Of a stretch of DNA of 64,000 bases, positions 55,876 to 64,000 are shown one piece after another. The translations under genes and the position numbers were made by a program. The stretch comes from Lachnospiraceae bacterium (GTDB taxonomy: Bacteria; Bacillota; Clostridia; Lachnospirales; Lachnospiraceae), in the NCBI GenBank assembly GCA_024684085.1, contig JAIKXM010000039.1, positions 104,668-168,667 of the forward strand, read 5' to 3'. The stretch's first letter is position 1. Each line of letters begins with the position of its first letter. The notes under the pieces were generated by a model that did not search any database, was not told where the DNA came from, and worked only from the letters and a program-made list of their open reading frames with translations.

Positions 55876-56946
55876 CTATGCGAAAAGCTCTGCCAGCTTA
55901 TCTTCCTTAAGGTTAGAACCAATTACGCAAATCTTGCCTGTTACATCAGGCTTACCTTCTCTGACATTAGTCTCTTCTGGTACATAATCGAAGTAAATCC
56001 ATGTATCAGACTCTGAGCTCTGCACCATACCCTTACTCCTTAAGATAAAGCCATAAGTCTCTGTATCATCAAGCGCCTTGAGTATATTATTGATCTCTTC
56101 CTTGGAATATCTCTTAGCTCCCTCATGTCCCCAGCTCGTGAACACTTCATCTGCATGATGATGTCCTTCATGATCATGATGGTGATGACCGCATCCGCAA
56201 GAACACTCCTCACCGTCGTGATGATGATGCTCATGATCGTGTTCCTCGTGATCATGGTCATGATGATGTTCATGCTCGTGCTCCTCGTGATCATGGTCAT
56301 GATGATGCTCATGCTCTTTCATCACTTCAGCTAACATCTCAGCCGCAAGATCGGTAGTACCCTCAATGGTATTAAGGATAGCCTTTCCTTCAAGATCATC
56401 CCAAGGTGTTGTGATAATGGTAGCCTTGTCATTATGCTCACGGATAAGAGCAACCGCAGCATCGAGTTTCTCAGCACTGATATTACCGGTTCTGCTAAGG
56501 ATGATCGTTCCGGCATGTTCTATCTGATTAATGAAAAACTCACCGAAATTCTTGATATACATCTTTGCCTTTGATGCATCGACGACCGCTACAGCACTGT
56601 TAAGCTCACAGTCTTTGAGTCCGGCATCTTTTACAGCTTTCATAACATCACTGAGCTTGCCTACACCTGACGGCTCAATAAGTATCCTCTCGGGATCATA
56701 CTTATCAACCACTTCTTTAAGCGCTGTTCCGAAATCTCCCACAAGTGAGCAACAGATACAGCCGGAGTTCATCTCCGTGATCTCAATCCCTGCATCCTTA
56801 AGGAAACCACCATCCACACCGATCTCTCCGAACTCATTCTCGATAAGAACGATCTTCTCTCCGCTAAGAGCTTCTGAGAGAAGCTTCTTAATAAGTGTGG
56901 TCTTACCTGCTCCGAGGAAGCCTGAAATAACATCAATCTTTGTCAT
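55876..56946 (-). CDS. COG0523-type metallochaperone GTPase with His-rich loop
   Basis: 356 aa. P-loop SGFLGAGKTT (residues 8-17), the metal motif CxCC (Cys63, 65, 66 in NSGCICCSLVG), IEPSGVG (G3), and a C-terminal CobW_C domain. Between them, about residues 212-270, is a loop of roughly 60 residues that is about half His (EHHHDHDHEEHEHEHHHDHD ...) with CSCGCGHHHH. These features are typical of zinc-insertion or zinc-storage members; the client metal and protein are not known. No Zur-type operator is evident. A palindrome lies 120 bases upstream (57066-57090). Confidence 0.92.
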   Translation of the reverse strand: MTKIDVISGFLGAGKTTLIKKLLSEALSGEKIVLIENEFGEIGVDGGFLKDAGIEITEMNSGCICCSLVGDFGTALKEVVDKYDPERILIEPSGVGKLSDVMKAVKDAGLKDCELNSAVAVVDASKAKMYIKNFGEFFINQIEHAGTIILSRTGNISAEKLDAAVALIREHNDKATIITTPWDDLEGKAILNTIEGTTDLAAEMLAEVMKEHEHHHDHDHEEHEHEHHHDHDHEEHDHEHHHHDGEECSCGCGHHHHDHEGHHHADEVFTSWGHEGAKRYSKEEINNILKALDDTETYGFILRSKGMVQSSESDTWIYFDYVPEETNVREGKPDVTGKICVIGSNLKEDKLAELFA

Positions 56947-57065
56947 AACTAAAGCCTTCTTTCTAATACTATATATTTATGATCAATGACCCTTACTGCC
57001 TTAGTAAATAACCCATAAGAGATCATCGACCTTGTTGCCGGTTCAAAACATCTTATTACCGACCA

Positions 57066-57090
57066 ATATCCCCCTATATAAGGGGGATAT
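57066..57090. promoter_or_regulatory. Perfect palindrome between nucleoside kinase and COG0523 genes
   Basis: ATATCCCCCT ATATA AGGGGGATAT: 10-bp arms around a five-base spacer, 25 bases after the kinase stop. There is no T-run, so it is a poor terminator on its own; it could be an operator or a processing hairpin. Confidence 0.5.
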
Positions 57091-57114
57091 CGATAATGTT
57101 AACTGATCTTAAGT

Positions 57115-58770
57115 CTATACATTGAAGCAGCTTCCGCCGACGAACTCTCTTGCGATAGAGTTATGTGGTATCGAATCGGAAGGAATGCTTAAGAAATAAC
57201 CCAAGAACTTAAGCAATCTCATAGCTTCATAATATTCCGGTTCTCCCGGCTGAATACTGTATAAAATAGGTTCCGCATACTGCTTGAGGGCTGCGAGCTC
57301 ATATATAAGAACGGAATTGAACATTACGTCCGCACCTTCCTGGAACGGGAAGATATTCTCCTCTTCGCCCTTTCTTACATTGCCCCACATCCCTATGGTA
57401 CGCTTTGCGCTTGCTCCACGTGTACGGAAGTCTCTAACCATTCTTCTTAACAATCTTCCGTCTGTTGTAGCGATCCTGTTGTGATTATCAACATTAAGCG
57501 ATGTAAGAGCGCTGATATATATCTTGAACTTACTCTCATTTGGAAGAGAATAGCTCATCTTATCATTAAGCCCGTGAATACCCTCGATAACAAGGATATC
57601 ATCCGGCTCAAGCTTAAGCTTATTGCCTCTGTACTCACGCTGACCGGTCTTGAAATTAAAGGACGGCATTTCGACTTCCTTACCCTCAAGGAGTGCCAGC
57701 ATATCCTTATTGAACAACTCTGTATCGATAGCCTCGATACATTCGAAGTCATAATCTCCGTTTGGAAGCTTCGGAGTCAGTTCTCTGTTAACAAAATAAT
57801 CATCACACGCGATCGGATGAGGATTAAGTCCGTGAGTCTTAAGCTGAATTGAAAGCCTGTGAGAGAATGAAGTCTTTCCCGATGACGAAGGCCCCGCTAT
57901 CATAACGAACTTAACTCCGCCTCTTCTCACGATCTCACTTGCGATCTCACCGATCCTGCGCTCCTGAAGTGCCTCCTGCACAAGGATCATCTGCTCAAGA
58001 TTACCGTTACAGATCTGATCATTAAGATCCGATACTGTTCCTATTCCAAGATCATTAGACCATTCCGTTGAGAATTGAAGCGCATCAAAGAGCTTCTCTC
58101 TGGGTTCGAACTTGTCAACAACCTTTGGAGTCTTTGTATCCGGAAGCATAAGAATGAAACCGTCTTTATAGGCCTCAACGGAATAATACTTGATATACCC
58201 CGTACTTGGCAACATAAATCCGTAAAAATAATCATAATATCCGTCAAGACAATACACATTAATGGCAGATCCCTGTCTGTATCTGAACAGATTAACCTTA
58301 TCCGGCATTCCCTGCTTCTCGAATATGGCTCTTGCTTCCATTATCGGATAAGACTTCTTGGTTATAGGCAGATTGCTCTTAACCAGTTCATCCATTCTGT
58401 CCTGAACCTTCTTGGCAAGTGCCTCGTCAACCGTGTATTCACCCTTACTGGTAATGTATAAGCCTCGTCCAATCTTGAACTCAACCTTGGCACTTCCCTT
58501 GATCTTATCACCAACAACATCGGAAAGTGCTTTCACAAAGAGCATAATGGCACTTCTTTCATAAGTCTTATGACCTATACTGTCATCCAATCTAAAAAAT
58601 CCTACGGTTGCATCTCCTGTTACAGTCTTGGACAACTCCCTGATCTTACCGTTCTCAGTTACCAAAGCAATAAGACCGTCATTCTCCTCCTGATACCCGC
58701 CGGCAATCTCTTCAAAAGTAGTGCCTGCAATGTAATCCACGGTAACGCCATTAATTGTAATCTTTGCCAT
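57115..58770 (-). CDS. Nucleoside (uridine kinase-like) kinase with TGS-like N-terminus
   Basis: 551 aa. The N-terminal ~60 residues (MAKITINGVTVDYIAGTTFE) are TGS-like, followed by a ThrRS second-additional-domain-like part. The C-terminal half is a uridine/cytidine kinase fold: Walker A AGPSSSGKTSFSHRLS, FECIEAIDTELF, ILVIEGIHGLND. Proteins of this layout are common in Clostridia as nucleoside kinase; the substrate is unproven. ATG 58770 is preceded by GGAGG (five bases), which itself lies in an upstream in-frame ATG (58782), so that start is rejected. It overlaps the end of trmK by 20 bases, so it belongs to the dnaG-rpoD transcript. Confidence 0.92.
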   Translation of the reverse strand: MAKITINGVTVDYIAGTTFEEIAGGYQEENDGLIALVTENGKIRELSKTVTGDATVGFFRLDDSIGHKTYERSAIMLFVKALSDVVGDKIKGSAKVEFKIGRGLYITSKGEYTVDEALAKKVQDRMDELVKSNLPITKKSYPIMEARAIFEKQGMPDKVNLFRYRQGSAINVYCLDGYYDYFYGFMLPSTGYIKYYSVEAYKDGFILMLPDTKTPKVVDKFEPREKLFDALQFSTEWSNDLGIGTVSDLNDQICNGNLEQMILVQEALQERRIGEIASEIVRRGGVKFVMIAGPSSSGKTSFSHRLSIQLKTHGLNPHPIACDDYFVNRELTPKLPNGDYDFECIEAIDTELFNKDMLALLEGKEVEMPSFNFKTGQREYRGNKLKLEPDDILVIEGIHGLNDKMSYSLPNESKFKIYISALTSLNVDNHNRIATTDGRLLRRMVRDFRTRGASAKRTIGMWGNVRKGEEENIFPFQEGADVMFNSVLIYELAALKQYAEPILYSIQPGEPEYYEAMRLLKFLGYFLSIPSDSIPHNSIAREFVGGSCFNV

Positions 58771-59506
58771 AACTGCCTCCATTCCAAAGCCCCATAGCTT
58801 CTTCTATATTTTGTATTTTTTGCTCTATCTTTTTCAATCCTTCCGTACTGTCTTTATTATCCCGCTTCATTATATCCCGAATCGTTACGAACTTATCATA
58901 CTCGATCTTCAGATAATCCAATAATACGGGATCTTTTTTCCTGATAAGACAAGGTCCATAGATGAGTTCCACCTCAGAGTACGCCTCTTTTCCTTGCTCA
59001 GGCCCAGCCTCAACAGGATCCCTTGGCTCATACAGCAATGTCGTATAGAACTTTCCTTCTTCAAGAGTCATCTTCTCATCCTTAAGAAGAAAACCGAGTT
59101 CACTCATCCTTATCCTTACAAAATCGATCTCCGACTGAGGTTGTAGGATAACAGACTTTAATCTGAGTGCGACATCAAGCGAATCTTCGATTATCTTAAC
59201 TGCCAGACGGCCACCAATGCCACCGGCAATTATCGTATCCACTTCAGGTATCCCGTCCGCATCTACCTTCAGTTTCTGCAGACCGTCGGATAATCTTACA
59301 TCGATCTTATCTGCAAGTCCCCTGTCTCTGATATTGTTATGTGCATGTTCCAAAGGTCCTTCCGCGATATCCATGGCACATACCTTGGAGGCGATCCCCT
59401 GTTCGATAAGATATATAGCCACCAAACCATGGTCACATGCTATATCGGCAACCCTGGCCCCTTCCTTAACAAATGACACATTTGTCAGCATTCTGTTACT
59501 AATCAT
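58751..59506 (-). CDS. trmK: tRNA (adenine-22 N1) methyltransferase TrmK
   Basis: 251 aa. N-terminal Rossmann SAM-binding domain: VADIACDHGLVAIYLIEQG, VCAMDIAEGPLEHAHNNI, IIAGGIGGRLAVKIIED. A C-terminal coiled coil (DSTEGLKKIEQKIQNIEEAM) is typical of the YqfN/TrmK family. In many Firmicutes it follows the major sigma factor, as here (one base after the rpoD stop, TAAATG). Nif3/YqfO, the usual next gene, is replaced by the nucleoside kinase. Confidence 0.93.
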   Translation of the reverse strand: MISNRMLTNVSFVKEGARVADIACDHGLVAIYLIEQGIASKVCAMDIAEGPLEHAHNNIRDRGLADKIDVRLSDGLQKLKVDADGIPEVDTIIAGGIGGRLAVKIIEDSLDVALRLKSVILQPQSEIDFVRIRMSELGFLLKDEKMTLEEGKFYTTLLYEPRDPVEAGPEQGKEAYSEVELIYGPCLIRKKDPVLLDYLKIEYDKFVTIRDIMKRDNKDSTEGLKKIEQKIQNIEEAMGLWNGGSYGKDYN

Positions 59507-59507
59507 T

Positions 59508-60749
59508 TTATTCCAAATAATCCCTGAGCTTGCGGCTTCTGGTAGGATGACGAAGCTTCCTGAGCGCCTTAGCCTCGATCTGACGGATACGCTCTCTTGT
59601 TACATTAAATTCCTTACCGACTTCTTCAAGAGTTCTGCCTCTTCCGTCTTCAAGACCGAATCTTAAGCTGAGTACTTTTTTCTCACGTTCGGTAAGTGTA
59701 TCCAGAACTTCTTCCAGCTGTTCTCGAAGCAATGTATATGCCGCCGCATCAACAGGAACAGGCACATTATCATCCTGAATAAAGTCACCAAGATGCGAAT
59801 CTTCCTCTTCACCGATAGGAGTCTCAAGTGATACAGGCTCCTGACTTATCTTAAGTATCTCTCTTACTCTTTCAACAGGCATATTCATCTCTGCAGCTAT
59901 CTCTTCGGGACTGGGTTCTCTTCCAAGCTCCTGAAGAAGCTGTCTTGAGACTCTGATAAGCTTGTTGATAGTCTCTACCATATGTACAGGGATACGGATA
60001 GTCCTTGCCTGATCAGCGATAGCTCTTGTAATAGCCTGTCTGATCCACCATGTAGCATATGTAGAGAACTTGAATCCCTTATCATAATCAAACTTCTCAA
60101 CAGCCTTGATAAGACCGAGATTACCTTCCTGAATAAGATCAAGGAACAGCATACCTCTTCCGACATATCTCTTGGCGATACTTACAACAAGTCTTAAGTT
60201 AGCTTCCGCGAGCTTCTTCTTAGCCTCCGCTGCAGCAACCGGATCATCGCCTTCCATGATCTTGGCAAGCTCAATCTCTTCCTCAGCGCTGAGCAAAGGG
60301 ACCTTTCCTATATCCTTAAGGTACATTCTGACAGGATCTTCAATGCTTATGCCATCAGGAATACTGAGATCAAGATTCTCAACATCGATCTCTTCTTCCT
60401 CCGACAGATCCATAAGATCCTCTTCATCGTCTATGACATCATCCTCAACTATCTCTGTATCCTGAGTCTGAAGCACATCGATACCGCTCTTATCGAGCAT
60501 ATCCAGCACCTTATCAAACTGCTCTTCCGACATTGGAGTATCACTGAAAAAATCCTGAAGCTTCTTATAATCGATGACATTCTTCTTATCTTTGGCATAT
60601 TGCATTACCTGATTGATCTTATCTCTGAACTTTGTAATATCCAGCTCTTCTTCATCTTCGAGATCTTCTTCCACGATCTCGTCATCAATTAAGCTTTCTT
60701 CCATGATCTCCTTGGATTCTGTCTCAGCCTGTGTTTTCTTCTTAGTCAT
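59508..60749 (-). CDS. rpoD: Primary sigma factor RpoD (SigA)
   Basis: 413 aa. Region 1.1 is near residues 25-85, followed by an acidic linker ([20 protein letters not shown]). Regions 1.2-2 include [37 protein letters not shown] with the melting aromatics, region 3 ([20 protein letters not shown]) and region 4 ([39 protein letters not shown]). Complete primary sigma factor. It is 85 bases downstream of dnaG. A truncated relative is encoded at 16587-17324. Confidence 0.98.
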   Translation of the reverse strand: MTKKKTQAETESKEIMEESLIDDEIVEEDLEDEEELDITKFRDKINQVMQYAKDKKNVIDYKKLQDFFSDTPMSEEQFDKVLDMLDKSGIDVLQTQDTEIVEDDVIDDEEDLMDLSEEEEIDVENLDLSIPDGISIEDPVRMYLKDIGKVPLLSAEEEIELAKIMEGDDPVAAAEAKKKLAEANLRLVVSIAKRYVGRGMLFLDLIQEGNLGLIKAVEKFDYDKGFKFSTYATWWIRQAITRAIADQARTIRIPVHMVETINKLIRVSRQLLQELGREPSPEEIAAEMNMPVERVREILKISQEPVSLETPIGEEEDSHLGDFIQDDNVPVPVDAAAYTLLREQLEEVLDTLTEREKKVLSLRFGLEDGRGRTLEEVGKEFNVTRERIRQIEAKALRKLRHPTRSRKLRDYLE

Positions 60750-60834
60750 TACATTAACCTGCTTTCTTAATATTCTTATTTCTATTCAGTATCATTCCGT
60801 ATAAATAATCATACTTTACAATAATCTTATATCC

Positions 60835-62631
60835 TTATTCCAAATGAATGCTTACTTTTCTAAGTTTCTCAAGAGTCTTCTTACTGTTAATGATCTCATT
60901 GAGAGCATTGACATCATGTCCGGGATTAGACGAATAATGTGCAAAACTGTTCTGTTTCACCTTGATCAGCAAATCCTTAAGCGTCCTCTCCTTCTCCTGG
61001 ATCGTCGCATTCTCAAGCGGAGTACCGTCCACTCCCATGATCTTCGCATTGAATATGGCAGCGATCTCCTTCTGCGCCTCCTCATCTTCATAATCACTGA
61101 TGAGCGACGCCGGAACGAATCCCTCTGTTCCAATCTGTTCGAAGAGTTTTGAAGCGATCCCGTTATATAACTCATCTGTAAAATCGCCCGGACTTACATA
61201 TTCTCTGACCGTCTTCAATATTGAAGGCTCTTCACAGATCCATGTGATCAGCAATCTCTGCGGAACCTTGAGCGAATCCTCTGAATCCGGCTTCTTATCA
61301 TGAATACCCGATTTCGGTTTAGTGATCGGCTTGCTCAGTCCCGTCCTGCTTATATGCTCCGTAACAAGGCCACGCATACCTTCCTGTGAAACACCGTATT
61401 CCCTGCAAACGCCTTCGAGGTAATTATCCCTCTCCACATCAGATTCGAACTCGCACAATTTCGCCGCGATCTCACGATGGAATTTAGTCTTTCCTTCGGG
61501 ATCATCGAGATCATAACCTCTTTTAATAACATCAATCTCGAAGTAAAAACTGTTTCTTGCGTTGTCTATCCTAACTTTAAGCGCATCCGCGCCAAGATTC
61601 TTGATAAATTCATCCGGATCTTTATATGGATTAAGATCCAGAACCCTGCCCGACAAACCGGCCTGTTTAAGGATCTCTATAGCCCTTATCGCCGCCTTGG
61701 TACCCGCGCCGTCACTGTCGTACGACAGGATTATATTATCGGTATACCTCTTAAGGAGCATCGCCTGTCCGATGGTGAAGGCCGTTCCGAGAGACGCAAC
61801 TGTCTCAGTAAAGCCCGCCTGATGCATACTGATAACATCCATATAACCTTCACACAGGATGATATGCCCCACCCTGCTGTTCTTGGCAAAGTTTAGTCCA
61901 AAGAGATTCCTTCTCTTTTCAAAAATAGGGGTCTCTGGGGAATTGAGATACTTGGGTTCACCGTCCCCCATCACACGACCGCCGAAGCCGATTACCTTGC
62001 CATTGATGTTCTGAATCGGAAAGATAACCCTGTTCCAGAACTTATCCTGCATTCCCTTGGACTCTTTATGAATGGCAAGCCCCGACTTAAGGATCAAATC
62101 GTCCGAATATCCCTTGCTCTTAAGATAATCTACAAGAGCTCTTGAACTCTGAGGAGAATAGCCGAGTCCCCATTTTTTCATAGTCTCATCGGTAAGTTCC
62201 CTCTTCTTAAGATACTGCATACCGAGCTTCCCCGAATCACTGCGCAAAGTGTAATAATAGAACTTAGCTGCTTCCCTGTTGATCTCGAACAAGGCCTCTC
62301 TCTCCTGCTGAGCATGCTTCATCTCAGCAGTCATCTCAACTTCAGGCAAAGTGATGCCGGCACGATCCGCCAATGCCTTAACTGCCTCCGAAAAAGTCAG
62401 ATTCTCATATTTCATGAGAAATGATAAAACATTACCTCCTTCGCCGCAGCCGAAACAATAGAACATCTGCTTGGATGGCGATACACTGAATGACCCCGTT
62501 TTTTCATTATGAAAGGGACATAACCCGAAGTATGTGGATCCCTTCTTCTGAAGGTGTACATACTGGGATATTACGTCCACTATATTGTTGCTTGTTCTGA
62601 CCTGTTCAACCAGATCAGGCGGATAATACAT
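60835..62631 (-). CDS. dnaG: DNA primase
   Basis: Makes RNA primers at the replication fork. 598 aa. The CHC2 zinc finger has Cys38, His41, Cys59 and Cys62 (GLCPFHNEKTGSFSV ... FYCFGC). The Toprim core has ILCEGYMDVISMHQAGF and LSYDSDGAGTKAA with acidic metal ligands. The C-terminal helicase-binding domain runs from about residue 430. It sits in the dgt-dnaG-rpoD order typical of Clostridia, 24 bases after dgt. Confidence 0.97.
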   Translation of the reverse strand: MYYPPDLVEQVRTSNNIVDVISQYVHLQKKGSTYFGLCPFHNEKTGSFSVSPSKQMFYCFGCGEGGNVLSFLMKYENLTFSEAVKALADRAGITLPEVEMTAEMKHAQQEREALFEINREAAKFYYYTLRSDSGKLGMQYLKKRELTDETMKKWGLGYSPQSSRALVDYLKSKGYSDDLILKSGLAIHKESKGMQDKFWNRVIFPIQNINGKVIGFGGRVMGDGEPKYLNSPETPIFEKRRNLFGLNFAKNSRVGHIILCEGYMDVISMHQAGFTETVASLGTAFTIGQAMLLKRYTDNIILSYDSDGAGTKAAIRAIEILKQAGLSGRVLDLNPYKDPDEFIKNLGADALKVRIDNARNSFYFEIDVIKRGYDLDDPEGKTKFHREIAAKLCEFESDVERDNYLEGVCREYGVSQEGMRGLVTEHISRTGLSKPITKPKSGIHDKKPDSEDSLKVPQRLLITWICEEPSILKTVREYVSPGDFTDELYNGIASKLFEQIGTEGFVPASLISDYEDEEAQKEIAAIFNAKIMGVDGTPLENATIQEKERTLKDLLIKVKQNSFAHYSSNPGHDVNALNEIINSKKTLEKLRKVSIHLE

Positions 62632-62655
62632 AGTAAACCCCCACTTACTGTTAGA

Positions 62656-63672
62656 TCAATACTTTGAAACCGGCCATGACTGAGGAACGAACAACTCCTC
62701 ATACTTGCCTATCGCATACCTGTCAGTCATTGATGACAGGTGGTCACATACAACTCTTTCCTTCATCTCACCGTTATTAAGCAGTCTGATAAGATGCGCC
62801 GGAAGCTCATCGATATGCTTGAGATAATAATCATACAGAGTCTGCATCAGCATCTCTGCCTTTGACTCTTCGCTCTTTGCTTTCGGATTCTTATATACTT
62901 CCTCGAACATGAACTGTCTTAAGTTCTTCATTGCCTCAGCAACCGGTGCCGACATGGCTATCTCCGGCTTGCCATAACTGTTCGTAACTATATCATGTAT
63001 AAAATGATCAAGCCTCTCACCCGTTGTAAGCCCGATAACACTTCTTATCTCGTACGGAACGTCGCTCTCCGTCAGAATACCGCCCCTGATCGCATCATCC
63101 ATATCGTGATGAATATAAGCTATCTTATCAGAGAGTCTGACGATCTGCCCCTCAAGCGTAAAGGGATGACCACTGGTCTGATGATTAAGGATACCGTCCC
63201 TGACTTCCTGTGTAAGGTTAAGTCCCTGACCGTCCTTCTCCAATACATCCACGATCCTTAAACTCTGCACATTATGTTCAAAACCGATCGGACTGACTTC
63301 GTCAAGTGCCCTTTCGCCTGCATGACCAAATGGTGTATGACCTATATCATGACCCAGAGCTATCGCTTCAACCAGATCCTCATTAAGGCGAAGCGCCTTG
63401 GCTATCGTTCTGGCATTCTGTGATACTTCCAGAGTATGAGTAAGTCTCGTCCTGTAATGATCACCCTCGGGTGTAAGAAAGACCTGAGTCTTATCCTTAA
63501 GTCTCCTGAATGACTTAGAATGAAGTATCCTGTCTCTGTCACGCTGAAAGACAGGCCTGATATCACATTGTTCCTCAGGATTAATTCTGCCTTTGCTGTT
63601 CATACTGAGAGTTGCAAAAGGACTAAGATATTCTTTTTCAAATCCTTCCAGCTGTTCTCTGATCTTTAACAT
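62656..63672 (-). CDS. dgt: dGTP triphosphohydrolase-like HD protein
   Basis: 338 aa. HD-domain nucleotidohydrolase that cleaves dNTPs to nucleoside and triphosphate. The signature SKSFRRLKDKTQVFLTPEGD HYRTRLTHTLEVSQNARTIA and the HD pair in ALGHDIGHTPFGHAGERALD are intact. GAGG precedes the ATG. First gene of the dgt-dnaG-rpoD-trmK series, with a probable own promoter, located just after the rRNA operon terminator. Confidence 0.95.
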   Translation of the reverse strand: MLKIREQLEGFEKEYLSPFATLSMNSKGRINPEEQCDIRPVFQRDRDRILHSKSFRRLKDKTQVFLTPEGDHYRTRLTHTLEVSQNARTIAKALRLNEDLVEAIALGHDIGHTPFGHAGERALDEVSPIGFEHNVQSLRIVDVLEKDGQGLNLTQEVRDGILNHQTSGHPFTLEGQIVRLSDKIAYIHHDMDDAIRGGILTESDVPYEIRSVIGLTTGERLDHFIHDIVTNSYGKPEIAMSAPVAEAMKNLRQFMFEEVYKNPKAKSEESKAEMLMQTLYDYYLKHIDELPAHLIRLLNNGEMKERVVCDHLSSMTDRYAIGKYEELFVPQSWPVSKY

Positions 63673-63738
63673 ATTTCAAACCTCTTAAAGAGTAATTACA
63701 GATTCCGGTACATTGGTTCTACTATTATTATTACGTAA

Positions 63739-63767
63739 AAAATATATTTTTCCTTTTTTATATTCAA
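63739..63767 (-). promoter_or_regulatory. Probable promoter of dgt-dnaG-rpoD
   Basis: Minus strand TTGAAT (63762-63767), 17 bases, TATTTT (63739-63744), giving a leader of about 60 bases before dgt. Confidence 0.45.
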
Positions 63768-63777
63768 TAAATTATAT

Positions 63778-63825
63778 AAAGATATCCCCGGCTAAGTATT
63801 TCAATACCTAACAAGGGATATCTTT
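63778..63825 (-). terminator. rRNA operon terminator
   Basis: AAAGATATCCC and GGGATATCTTT form an 11-bp stem with a 26-base loop; on the minus strand it lies about 100 bases beyond the 23S rRNA end and is followed by ATATAATTT. Confidence 0.65.
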
Positions 63826-63926
63826 ATATCATTAAACTTATATACTTATTAATTTGTGTATTAATACCTCAAAAATCGAATACCGAAGCTATATCTTATC
63901 TTTCCTCTTATTCCTATCTGCTATTA

Positions 63927-64000
63927 GTTAAGCCCTCGACCTATTAGTAACCATCAGCTGAACACATTACTGTGCTTACACCTTGGCCCTATCTACCTTA
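63927..64000 (-). rRNA. 23S ribosomal RNA, 3' end only
   Basis: On the minus strand the last 74 bases read AAGGTAGATAGGGCCAAGG ... CAGCTGATGGTTACTAATAG GTCGAGGGCTTAAC, the well-known 3' end of 23S rRNA that pairs with its 5' end (the GGTTAAG-type helix). The gene continues beyond position 64000. The exact 3' end is uncertain by several bases. Confidence 0.9.

Noticed and set aside
56125..56334. Plus-strand Met/Val-rich open frame
   Set aside because: It is the complement of the His-rich repeat of the COG0523 gene; the sequence is a by-product of CAT/CAC codons.

Overview
The window looks like a chromosomal segment of a low-to-moderate GC Clostridia bacterium, most likely Lachnospiraceae. The clues are a single-chain glycyl-tRNA synthetase, pyruvate phosphate dikinase, a DUF5688 protein, a uridine-kinase-like protein with a TGS-type N-terminus, a LigA with the lineage-typical SWKLDG adenylation motif, DUF4349 and NupNOPQ. 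Species cannot be set from the sequence. About 44 protein genes are supported, all but three (4708-5172, 18486-22715, 27340-28548) on the minus strand. There is also one tRNA, the RNase P RNA and the 3' tip of a 23S rRNA. I see no prophage, transposase or CRISPR array.

Layout on the plus-strand scale: (1) 1-5.2 kb: ppdK (cut by the window edge), glyS, a tandem 91-bp intergenic repeat, a small lipoprotein, recO and a YuiD-like membrane protein. (2) 5.2-18.3 kb: a minus-strand series read from right to left. It runs from a rhomboid-like membrane protein, a truncated sigma-70-like protein and an unknown protein, through an M16C peptidase, a DUF4349 lipoprotein, era and xpt, to the nucleoside importer nupNOPQ. 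(3) 18.5-22.7 kb: a giant 2-hydroxyacyl-CoA dehydratase/activase-type protein. (4) 22.8-28.5 kb: a YesM/YesN two-component pair with an orphan solute-binding lipoprotein, then a strongly diverged AroA homolog. (5) 28.6-41.6 kb: a radical SAM protein, two tandem HD-GYP receptors, metA, ligA, rluF, a MATE exporter and a sensor-fused MscS channel. (6) 42-49.2 kb: gdhA with a structured leader, an SH3 protein with tRNA-Arg directly upstream, DUF5688, efp-aroQ-yqeG, a small unknown and nrdR. (7) 49.6-58.8 kb: rnpB, a GTPase/YcgQ-like fusion, a large cell-surface glucosaminidase-like protein, a His-rich COG0523 metallochaperone and a nucleoside kinase. (8) 58.8-64 kb: the macromolecular synthesis series dgt-dnaG-rpoD-trmK, read away from an rRNA operon entering at the right edge.

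Functional links: xpt and nupNOPQ form a purine salvage block. The two HD-GYP proteins suggest membrane-sensed c-di-GMP turnover. Two G3E GTPases on either side of the surface protein suggest metal handling. The least ordinary items are the region-4-less sigma-like protein with its overlapping partner, the AroA homolog missing most phosphoenolpyruvate-site residues, MetA with Ala at the acyl-specificity position, the gdhA leader, and an intergenic repeat family seated in the U-tract of terminators.
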